Shown here: positions 17,526 to 23,792 of the stretch, one piece after another
How positions within the stretch are numbered: the stretch's first letter is position 1
Layout of the letters: each line of letters starts with the position of its first letter
Assembly: GCA_030841105.1 (NCBI GenBank)
Contig: JAVEDE010000041.1
Coordinates: 1 to 42,301 of the forward strand
Length of the DNA: 42,301 bases
From: Pyrinomonadaceae bacterium
GTDB taxonomy: Bacteria > Acidobacteriota > Blastocatellia > Pyrinomonadales > Pyrinomonadaceae
Direction of reading: 5' to 3'
Program-made: the position numbers and the translations under genes
The notes under the pieces: model-generated
What the model saw: only the letters and a program-made list of their open reading frames with translations
Database searches by the model: none
Told to the model about the DNA's origin: nothing

Positions 17526-18059
17526 TTAGTGCGCGGCGAGCCACTGGCCGAACACGTCCGACTCTTCCTGCTTGCCGCTCCAACGCGCGCGGTTCTTGCC
17601 CGTCAACGCAAGCACCATCGCCTGATGCTGCCCGGCGCGGTCGCCGAGCCGCTCGAAGTAGTTGTAGAGACGGTCAATCTTCTGCACCGACTCGCGCGCC
17701 GCCTCGACCGTCTTGAACGAGAGCACGTTGCGGAAGAAGCGCGTGTAGACGTTCTGCTCGCGCCCCGTCGTCGTGTAGAGATCGAAGTAGCCGGTCAAGC
17801 GTCCGGCGGACTGCAAGACCTGCGCGACGTAGGACGGGCGCGCGCCGACCTGCCTGACGATTTGCGCGATGTCGGTCGTGCCCGCTTCGTAAAGCGCGAG
17901 AATCTGTTCCTTCTTCGTGCGCGCTTCGGCGTCGTGTGCTGTCGCCTCGTCAACCTCGCGCTCGACGACGCTCGCCGCTTCCGCTTCCCGCGTCGCATCG
18001 GCGTATTCGAGTTCGAACGTCAACGGCTGTTCCTGAATCAGTTCTTCTGTCGTCATCAT
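17526..18059 (-). CDS. HTH-containing protein, third gene of the Rad52 operon
   Basis: 177 aa. The N-terminal 45 residues are acidic. Residues about 47-90 (TKKEQILALYEAGTTDIAQIVRQVGARPSYVAQVLQSAG) form a helix-turn-helix of the resolvase/sigma-like type (IAxxVGxxxSYVAQVLxxAG). The C-terminal half (YFDLYTTTGREQNVYTRFFRNVLSFKT...RLYNYFERLGDRAGQHQAMVLALTGKNRA) is helical and not recognised. SD AAGAGG precedes ATG 18059. It lies 100 nt after the SWIM-Rad52 gene and before the terminator at 17402-17439. It could be a DNA-binding partner of the annealing protein. Confidence 0.78.
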   Translation of the reverse strand: MMTTEELIQEQPLTFELEYADATREAEAASVVEREVDEATAHDAEARTKKEQILALYEAGTTDIAQIVRQVGARPSYVAQVLQSAGRLTGYFDLYTTTGREQNVYTRFFRNVLSFKTVEAARESVQKIDRLYNYFERLGDRAGQHQAMVLALTGKNRARWSGKQEESDVFGQWLAAH

Positions 18060-18159
18060 GTGCTTACCTCTTACTTCCCGGAGCCGCCGCGCGCGGGGCA
18101 GGTTCGACTACTGCTCTCCGCCGCCCCGCCGCGACCTGACTCCCCTTGGATAACTCGAT

Positions 18160-19488
18160 TTAGCTCGCGCGACGCATCGGCTGTTGCTGCTCGGCCGCGC
18201 CGCCCTGCAAGTTCTTCAAGTGGTCAATGAAGGATGATGCGGCCTTCTTCGACAACTCTTCCGTGCGGCAGCGAAGCACCTGCTGGCACTCCTCTTCCAC
18301 GTCCACGCCCGCCTCGCGCGCGAGCGCGCGGATCATGCCGAGCTGTTTCGGCGTGACGAGGTCGCCCATGGACTTCGCCAGAGGGTCGCGCGGAAACTCG
18401 TTCTGCGGCGCAGAACCCGTCTGCTCGATCACTTCCGACTCGCGCTGGTACAACTCGCGGCCGATGCCGAACTTGATGGCCGCGCGCTTCAAGGCGTCGT
18501 GCTCGGCCTTCTTGATGCCGGTCTCGTTGTCGGCCGTGCCCGTGCCGACGCCCTCGCGCGTCACGCCGTCAATCGAGATGGCGGCGGTGACGGCGACCAT
18601 GTCGCCGATCTGGACGATGCCGCGCACGGAGTGCGACCAGGTAGGCGCAACGCGGTCGAGGAGGTCGGCGACCGTGTGCCACTCGACGTATTCAACCATG
18701 TGTGCGCTGCCGTTGCGGTCGCGCCAGCCCTCGCGCGTCTTGATCAGCTTCGGGTCAATCGGCTGGCGCAGCGTGCGCAGCGTGTTCGTGAAAGCGAGCG
18801 GCACGACCGGCGCGCCCGCGCTCAAAGCGGCGTGTTCTTCCGCGGTGACGAAATCCAGATCATCTTCCGGCTCGATCACGGCGTTTGCTTGTCTCTTGCT
18901 CATCTCTTCTTGCTCCTCTTCATGTCTGTGATCCGCAAGCGAACTCACCGAGGGGTTATGCGCTGTCGTGGCGGCTTCAGTTTCGCCACTTTGATTCACT
19001 GTCCCCGGTTCGTCCTGCTCCCGTCCGAAACGCGTCGCCGCGGCGTCGGCCACCTGCTGCTGCTGTTGCGGCGTGGCTTCCGCCTGACGCGCGCGCTTCT
19101 CGGATGCGGTCGAGTTAGTGTTGGGCGTTTCCGCCGGTTCGGTTGCCGCCGCGCGTGCGGCGGGCGTCTGCGGTTGCTGTTTCGTCACAGCCTCCGAATT
19201 CTTCGCAATGAGCGAGTGCTTGACGGCGAGGACGTGCTCGCAACGAAACGTCGCGTCTTCCGCCGACTGCTCCTCGAATTCCAGACAGGAGCAACGCACT
19301 TTGCCCGCGTCGTCGCGCCACACTTCGTAGCTGCTGCGCTTGCCGCGCAGAGAAGGCGTCGTCACGCGAAAGCGGTCGCCCTCGCGCGTGACCAGACCCA
19401 TCGCCGCGATCCCTTGCGCGCGTTTGTCGCGCATGATCGCCTTCTTGTCGGTCGTCGTGTTGGTCGCGGTTGCTGCAGCTGTCGTCAT
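18160..19488 (-). CDS. SWIM zinc finger fused to a Rad52/Rad22-type annealing domain
   Basis: 442 aa. The N-terminal SWIM finger reads C66-S-C68 ... C83-E-H85, the canonical CxC..CxH zinc arrangement. A Gln/Ala/Glu-rich linker follows (about 95-195). The Rad52-like domain spans about 230-352: WHTVADLLDRVAPTWSHSVRG, then GVTREGVGTGTADNETGIKKAEHDALKRAAIKFGIGRELY. This fold in Rad52 and Deinococcus DdrA binds ssDNA and anneals complementary strands. The tail contains a VTPKQLGMIRALAREAGVD segment like those at the ends of phage annealing proteins. An in-frame ATG at 18903 with GAGGAG upstream could give a finger-less 247-aa form. Controlled from the operator/promoter at 19781-19827. Confidence 0.88.
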   Translation of the reverse strand: MTTAAATATNTTTDKKAIMRDKRAQGIAAMGLVTREGDRFRVTTPSLRGKRSSYEVWRDDAGKVRCSCLEFEEQSAEDATFRCEHVLAVKHSLIAKNSEAVTKQQPQTPAARAAATEPAETPNTNSTASEKRARQAEATPQQQQQVADAAATRFGREQDEPGTVNQSGETEAATTAHNPSVSSLADHRHEEEQEEMSKRQANAVIEPEDDLDFVTAEEHAALSAGAPVVPLAFTNTLRTLRQPIDPKLIKTREGWRDRNGSAHMVEYVEWHTVADLLDRVAPTWSHSVRGIVQIGDMVAVTAAISIDGVTREGVGTGTADNETGIKKAEHDALKRAAIKFGIGRELYQRESEVIEQTGSAPQNEFPRDPLAKSMGDLVTPKQLGMIRALAREAGVDVEEECQQVLRCRTEELSKKAASSFIDHLKNLQGGAAEQQQPMRRAS

Positions 19489-19519
19489 GGCTCTTAGCTC
19501 CTTCGAAATTCCTTAAAAC

Positions 19520-19735
19520 TTACGCCGCGCGCTCGACGGGCATTTCGCTCAACGTCGTCTGCGCCTGCTTCGGCTGTTGCTGCGCCGGGTTTACTACGGC
19601 CGCAGGCGCGGCGGCGCGTTCCGCCAGACGGCGTTCGAGGTCAACGATGCGCGCCTCCAACTCCTCCACGCGCCGCCCCTGCCGGTGCACCGTCTTGAAC
19701 AAGCCGTCGAATGTTTCCCAGATGTGATCGCTCAT
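19520..19735 (-). CDS. Small coiled-coil protein, first gene of the Rad52 operon
   Basis: 71 aa from ATG 19735 (AGGG upstream). Residues about 15-42 form a heptad coiled coil (KTVHRQGRRVEELEARIVDLERRLAER); the tail is Ala/Gln/Pro-rich. No family recognised. It is 31 nt upstream of the SWIM-Rad52 gene and opens its operon, so a structural partner or regulator of that protein is plausible. Short, but the SD, position and even codon use support it. Confidence 0.72.
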   Translation of the reverse strand: MSDHIWETFDGLFKTVHRQGRRVEELEARIVDLERRLAERAAAPAAVVNPAQQQPKQAQTTLSEMPVERAA

Positions 19736-19780
19736 TTGACCCTCTCGCTTTCCGCCTTGTGCCACAGAGTTTGAAACGCT

Positions 19781-19800
19781 CTGTTTCATACGTGAAACAG
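19781..19800. promoter_or_regulatory. Palindromic operator in the divergent xre/rad52 region
   Basis: CTGTTTCA-N4-TGAAACAG, with perfect 8-bp arms. It overlaps the last bases of the minus promoter's -10 and covers its expected start site. A second dyad, GTTTGAAAC (19769-19777), is nested within CAGAG...CTCTG (19765-19783) next to it. Placement is ideal for repression of the minus operon by the adjacent XRE protein. Confidence 0.75.
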
Positions 19801-19827
19801 TGTACCATGAGACGTTTTTTGTTGCAA
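19799..19827 (-). promoter_or_regulatory. Promoter of the coiled-coil/SWIM-Rad52/HTH operon
   Basis: On the minus strand, TTGCAA (19827-19822), 17-nt spacer, TACACT (19804-19799). Transcription would start near 19792, inside the palindrome at 19781-19800, giving a leader of about 57 nt. Confidence 0.6.
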
Positions 19828-19842
19828 GCATAAAACAAGGTC

Positions 19843-19871
19843 TTGCGTCTGGGATTTTCCTGTGATATGTT
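19843..19871 (+). promoter_or_regulatory. Promoter of the xre gene
   Basis: TTGCGT (19843-19848), 17-nt spacer, TATGTT (19866-19871). Start near 19878; leader about 60 nt ending in AAGGAGG before ATG 19938. Confidence 0.5.
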
Positions 19872-19937
19872 CTGAAATTAGTGGAGGGGCGACTTGCAGC
19901 TTCCTGTAGCTGTGGGTCGTATTAGAAGGAGGCCAAA

Positions 19938-20381
19938 ATGGCAGAATCTAGCAACAAAAGTCTGGTCAATACGGTGGAACTGGGGCGGGCGATCCGCCGC
20001 AAACGCGAGGAAGCGGGCTTGAGTCTGCGCGACGTGGCGAACGAGACGCAGGTGTCGGCCTCGACGCTCTCGCGCATCGAAAACGGCACGGGCAAGCCCG
20101 ACGCCGACAACATCGCGCGTCTCACCTCTTGGCTCGACATGCCGATGGAGCGCATCATGAGTGGCCGCCAGCCCGACGCCGACGGCAACGACCCGGCCAA
20201 AGCGGTCGTCTACTTCCCGCACGAAGCGACGCCCGACATCGTGGAAGCGCACCTGCGCGCCGACCGCAACCTCTCGGCCGAGACCGCCAAAGCCCTCTCC
20301 GAACTCTTCCGCGTCGCCTACGCCCAATTCTCCCACCCCGGCGAAGACCCCCGCGCCGCAGGGCGCAACAAGCGTAAGTAA
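19938..20381 (+). CDS. XRE family transcriptional regulator
   Basis: 147 aa. Residues about 14-70 form a Cro/C1 helix-turn-helix (LGRAIRRKREEAGLSLRDVANETQVSASTLSRIENGTGKPDADNIARL). The C-terminal part (VVYFPHEATPDIVEAHLRADRNLSAETAKALSELFRVAYAQF) is a separate helical domain, suited to dimerisation or inducer sensing, followed by a basic tail. Very strong SD (AAGGAGG). It is divergent from the SWIM-Rad52 operon and two genes upstream of an ImmA/IrrE protein, the usual partner that cleaves such repressors. The role of repressor of the facing operon is inferred. Confidence 0.9.
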   Translation: MAESSNKSLVNTVELGRAIRRKREEAGLSLRDVANETQVSASTLSRIENGTGKPDADNIARLTSWLDMPMERIMSGRQPDADGNDPAKAVVYFPHEATPDIVEAHLRADRNLSAETAKALSELFRVAYAQFSHPGEDPRAAGRNKRK

Positions 20382-20408
20382 CCGACACGCTCAGTTCCCA
20401 AGTTTATT

Positions 20409-20444
20409 AGGCGCTCGATCCCGGTGGATTGAGCGCCTTTGTTT
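20409..20444 (+). terminator. Intrinsic terminator after xre
   Basis: 13-bp stem with one G-T wobble (20409-20421 with 20426-20438), 4-nt loop CGGT, then TTGTTT. It ends the xre transcript and isolates it from the AT-rich gene that follows. Confidence 0.82.
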
Positions 20445-20455
20445 AGGAGATAACA

Positions 20456-21646
20456 ATGGCTCTTAGCGACCTCTGGCTAACCGCGCGAGATCAACTGTCT
20501 GACAAGCTAGTAAAGCAAATAATTTCATTTGCAGGCTCAGGCCAACTTCGTGACAGTAATGATGCCTCAAGTGAATTTCGTGACTACCTCTCACGCGTTC
20601 CTTCCGCTTTTTTGGCGCGGTATGCTGATGAATGTTTGCGAGAGTCGTTTGAAGGTTCGGGTTTCGCCCTTCAAGACATCGTCAACCAAGTTGGTAAGCG
20701 ATTGGGGTTCAGCATCACGTATGGTCGCTACCGTGGTGTCCAATCTCAAATCGGGTTTGATGGCCTCTGGCGTTTCCCGAGTGGTCATGCAGTCATAGTT
20801 GAGGTGAAAACAACTGATACCTATCGCATAAACTTAGACTCCGTCGCTAATTATCGCCGTGCCTTGATCAATCAAGGAGATTGCTTAGAAGACCAATCTT
20901 CGATCTTATTCATTGTTGGGCGCGAAGACACTGGCGGACTTGAGGCACAAATCAGAGGCTCAAGGCACGCCTGGGATATCCGGTTAATAAGTATTGATGC
21001 GCTTCTGCGTTTGTTGGCATTAAAAGAAGAAGTTGAAGACTTGAGGATTATTGAAAAAATTTGTGCTGTTCTTATCCCGCGAGAATTTACAAGAGTTGAC
21101 AGTATTGTTGATATTGTTTTTTCCACAGCAGAAGATGTGAGGCAAGAGGAGGTAATAGCGGAATTAGAAGAGCAAGAGGGAGGTGAAGAGTCTGATGTTG
21201 AAGGAAGGCAGAGAGTCACTCCCGTTAATTTTCATGAAGCATGCATCACGCGAATTGAAAAGCATCTTGAACAGTCCCTCATAAAACATTCTCGAACATC
21301 CTATTCATCACCAGACGGAAACATAGCTCTCACCTGCGCTGTGTCTAAAGAGTATGTTAGGCACGGGCAACAGTCATACTGGTTTGCCTTTCATCCGAAT
21401 CAGAAAGAGCATCTTGAGGTTAGTAAGCGAGCGTTGGTAGCTTTCGGATGTGGTTCCGAACAAACAATCATCTTAATTCCATACGTTGACTTTAGCTCAT
21501 GGCTCAGCAGCATGAACATGACAAGCGGAAAAGACAGATTCTATTGGCATGTGAGCATATCTCGTGAGGGTGAACAGTTAATCCTACATAGACGCGCAGG
21601 GTTCGAGCGGATAAATCTTACAGGATATCTATTACGAGCACATTAG
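20456..21646 (+). CDS. PD-(D/E)XK nuclease-like protein, AT-rich and probably acquired
   Basis: 396 aa. The N-terminal domain carries a PD-(D/E)XK-type core: GFD102GLWRF ... VIVE116VK118TTDTYRI, with helix and strand spacing as in restriction-endonuclease folds. A following 'YRRAL' helix and a SILFIVGRED strand fit the fold. Then come a strongly acidic linker (VIAELEEQEGGEESDVEG, about 230-250) and a distinct C-terminal domain (about 255-396, WFAFHPNQKEHLEVSK, YWHVSISREGEQL). Codon use is clearly AT-richer than neighbours on both sides, pointing to horizontal transfer. SD GGAG precedes ATG 20456. A defence or repair nuclease role is inference. Confidence 0.82.
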   Translation: MALSDLWLTARDQLSDKLVKQIISFAGSGQLRDSNDASSEFRDYLSRVPSAFLARYADECLRESFEGSGFALQDIVNQVGKRLGFSITYGRYRGVQSQIGFDGLWRFPSGHAVIVEVKTTDTYRINLDSVANYRRALINQGDCLEDQSSILFIVGREDTGGLEAQIRGSRHAWDIRLISIDALLRLLALKEEVEDLRIIEKICAVLIPREFTRVDSIVDIVFSTAEDVRQEEVIAELEEQEGGEESDVEGRQRVTPVNFHEACITRIEKHLEQSLIKHSRTSYSSPDGNIALTCAVSKEYVRHGQQSYWFAFHPNQKEHLEVSKRALVAFGCGSEQTIILIPYVDFSSWLSSMNMTSGKDRFYWHVSISREGEQLILHRRAGFERINLTGYLLRAH

Positions 21647-21805
21647 ATTAAATCCAGTTCAGAACGAGCGAGAGGAAAGGTTGCTGTGAAGGTATGGAGG
21701 TTTACGGGGTGACTTTTAGCGGCGCGCGGTTAACAGGCAGAGACACGTGGGTAGCGCTGGCTGAGCGGGAGCGTCGCGAGAGTGTCGGCTGCACGCCGGG
21801 ATGGG

Positions 21806-21811
21806 TATAAT
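21806..21811 (+). promoter_or_regulatory. Consensus -10 box directly before the ImmA/IrrE start
   Basis: TATAAT ends 6 nt before ATG 21818, so transcription would begin at or next to the A of the start codon, a leaderless arrangement. No good -35 is visible at 17 nt. GTG 21782 with a weak GGGAG is an alternative start that would place the box inside the gene. Confidence 0.45.
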
Positions 21812-21817
21812 CGCACG

Positions 21818-22486
21818 ATGGACGAAGAGAAGTTTCCGCCGACATTTAAGGGGCGACAGTATGAGGTGCGCGCGATGGGGTTGCGCGACTTCGCGGGGTT
21901 GCGTCGCGACGACGAGCCGCTCGACCCGTTTGCGCTGGCGCACTTCGCAAAGTTGATGGTGATCGGGTTCGAGCAGATACAGGGGTTGTCGGAGGAGACG
22001 CGGGAGCATTTGTTGGGCGTGGGTTCGGACGCGTGGTCGGGCGGGACGTGTTCGCGCCCGCTGCCGAACGGGTGGCGGCTGGTGCTGTTGAACCCGAAGC
22101 ACGGCGCGGCGCGCAACAACGCGACGCTGATGGAGGAAGTCTGTCACGTCTTCCTCGGCCATAAGGCGAACCGTTTGTCCATCGTCGCGCAGAACAAGCA
22201 GGGCAAGACCGTGGCGCGCGATTACAACGAGGCGGACGAGGAGGCGGCTTACGCGGTGGGCGCGGCCGCGCTCGTGCCGTTCTCGTCGCTGCGCCGGTTC
22301 GTCCTTGCGGGCAAGACTTCGACGGAGATCGCGCGGCAATTTAACGTGAGCCGCGAGTTGGTCGAATACCGCATGAAGGTGTCGCGCCTGTGGAGCGAGT
22401 ATCGCGCGCGCCACGCCGAAGAGGTCGAGGCGCGCTGGGCGGCGCGGCAGGCTTACGCGAACTCGAACAACGGCCATGCCCGTTGA
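21818..22486 (+). CDS. ImmA/IrrE (COG2856) family protein
   Basis: 222 aa. The metallopeptidase core is recognisable: NATLM-E106-E107-V-C-H110-VFLGH115-K, and the downstream acidic helix YNEADEEAAYAVGAAALVPFSSLRRF that gives the third ligand in this family. The first His of HExxH is Glu here (EEVCH), so activity is uncertain. Residues about 166-190 (KTSTEIARQFNVSRELVEYRMKVS) form the helix-turn-helix that follows the protease in IrrE/ImmA. Such proteins cleave or inactivate XRE repressors; the xre gene at 19938 is the candidate partner. It overlaps the next gene by 11 nt. Confidence 0.85.
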   Translation: MDEEKFPPTFKGRQYEVRAMGLRDFAGLRRDDEPLDPFALAHFAKLMVIGFEQIQGLSEETREHLLGVGSDAWSGGTCSRPLPNGWRLVLLNPKHGAARNNATLMEEVCHVFLGHKANRLSIVAQNKQGKTVARDYNEADEEAAYAVGAAALVPFSSLRRFVLAGKTSTEIARQFNVSRELVEYRMKVSRLWSEYRARHAEEVEARWAARQAYANSNNGHAR

Positions 22487-23642
22487 GTCGCCACCCGACG
22501 CCGCGACGCGCGAACGCCTGCTCACACTCCGCGACACGATCAAGCGCGTCATCAACTACCGCACCTTTTACCTGCGCTACTGCCCGCCGAACGCACACCC
22601 CGCGGGCAATCGCCTGCAAACGCTCTGCCCCATCCCCGCGCACGCGCACAGCGGCACAGGCCATCCGAGCCTCTCCATAGACCTCACGCGCGGACTCTTC
22701 CACTGCTTCTCGCGCGACGAGGGCGGCGACGCGATCCGCTTCTACGAGTTGATGCACGGCGTGAAGTTCGCACGCGCCGTGCGCGAACTGGCGCGCGAAC
22801 TCGGGCTGGCCGGACGCGGCCGCGACGTGCCTTCGCTCGCGCAGCGCGCCGCGCCCGACGTTGACGAAGGCGGGGCGTCGTCCGGGGAAGCGGAACTCGA
22901 ACCGCTCACGGCGGAGCAGTTGGGCGTCGTGTGCGAGACGCTGCTCGCGGCGTGTCGCGCGGAAGATCAGAGCGAGGGCTTGGGCTATCTCGCGCGTCGC
23001 GGGATTGACGCCGGGACGGCCGCGCGCGCAGGCGTCGTCTATTTCCCACGACGCGCTTATAGGCGCGTGATGCGCAAGATGCAGTCGGCGTTCCCGCTCG
23101 AAGAGTTGCGGCGCAGCGGCCTGTTCAACGCGCGCGCGCACCTGACGTTCTACCGACACCGCCTCCTGTTCCCGTTCCGCGTCGAGGGGCGCGCGATCTA
23201 TTTGCAGGCGCGCACCACGGCCGCCGGGGTCGAGCCGCGCTGGCACAACATGCGCGGCGTCGTCCCGTCGCTCTACAACGTTGACTGTCTAAACGAACTG
23301 GCGAGCGGCAGCGTTGTCTATCTCGTCGAAGGTTTTACCGACACGCTGACGCTCTTGGCGCACGGCTTCCCGGCGGTCGGACTCGTCGGCGCGGGCGGCT
23401 TGAAAGAGGAGTGGCTCGCGCCGCTCGGCCGCTGCCGCACGGTCGCCGCGCTCGACCCCGACGCGGCCGGGCGTCGCGCCGCCGAACGCTACGCCGAACT
23501 CTTCGCCGCGCGCGGCCTCGCGCTCGCGCGCATCACGCTTCCTGCGGACGTCAACGATTTCTTCCGCCAACGGCCGTCGGCGGCGTTGGAGTTCGCCCTG
23601 TTGACGGAGGCCGCGATAGAAGGGATGAAGGATGAGGGATGA
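22476..23642 (+). CDS. Short DnaG-like primase (zinc finger plus TOPRIM)
   Basis: 388 aa. Residues about 36-105 resemble the CHC2 zinc domain (LCPIPAHAHSGTGHPSLSID, then LFHCFSRDEGGDAIRFYEL), but the usual fourth Cys of CFGCG is replaced (CFSRDEGGD). The TOPRIM domain has E285 (YLVEGFTDTLTLL) and D327-P-D329 (ALDPDAAGRRAAERY). The helicase-binding C-terminal domain of chromosomal DnaG is absent, so it resembles plasmid or phage primases. Its ATG lies inside the ImmA/IrrE gene (11-nt overlap), implying coupled translation. The last codons run into a GGGATGA heptamer repeat. Confidence 0.85.
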   Translation: MPVESPPDAATRERLLTLRDTIKRVINYRTFYLRYCPPNAHPAGNRLQTLCPIPAHAHSGTGHPSLSIDLTRGLFHCFSRDEGGDAIRFYELMHGVKFARAVRELARELGLAGRGRDVPSLAQRAAPDVDEGGASSGEAELEPLTAEQLGVVCETLLAACRAEDQSEGLGYLARRGIDAGTAARAGVVYFPRRAYRRVMRKMQSAFPLEELRRSGLFNARAHLTFYRHRLLFPFRVEGRAIYLQARTTAAGVEPRWHNMRGVVPSLYNVDCLNELASGSVVYLVEGFTDTLTLLAHGFPAVGLVGAGGLKEEWLAPLGRCRTVAALDPDAAGRRAAERYAELFAARGLALARITLPADVNDFFRQRPSAALEFALLTEAAIEGMKDEG

Positions 23643-23716
23643 ACGGAACGCACAAACTTCGCAAGGTCTGCTTTCTCATACATCCTCCCAACTTCATCCT
23701 TGCTCTGCCGCGTCCT
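23622..23716. repeat. GGGATGA heptamer element after the primase
   Basis: Units GGGATGA, AGGATGA, GGGATGA (about 23624-23644) span the primase stop codon. Partly complementary TTCATCCT-type segments follow at about 23680-23716. Same unit as at 3837-3863. Confidence 0.5.
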
Positions 23717-23727
23717 TCATCTATAAT
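23700..23727 (+). promoter_or_regulatory. Promoter of the GAF-SpoIIE phosphatase gene
   Basis: TTGCTC (23700-23705), 16-nt spacer, perfect TATAAT (23722-23727). The leader would be about 60 nt. Confidence 0.5.
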
Positions 23728-23792
23728 CTGAGTTTGGCGTCGGCGCACGGTCGCGCGCCTACGGGGAAGGGTCGGAGTGGACGGCGTTTGTT

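Noticed and set aside
17526..23642. Intact prophage or ICE
   Set aside because: No integrase, structural or conjugation genes, no att-like direct repeats; GC content matches the host except for one gene.
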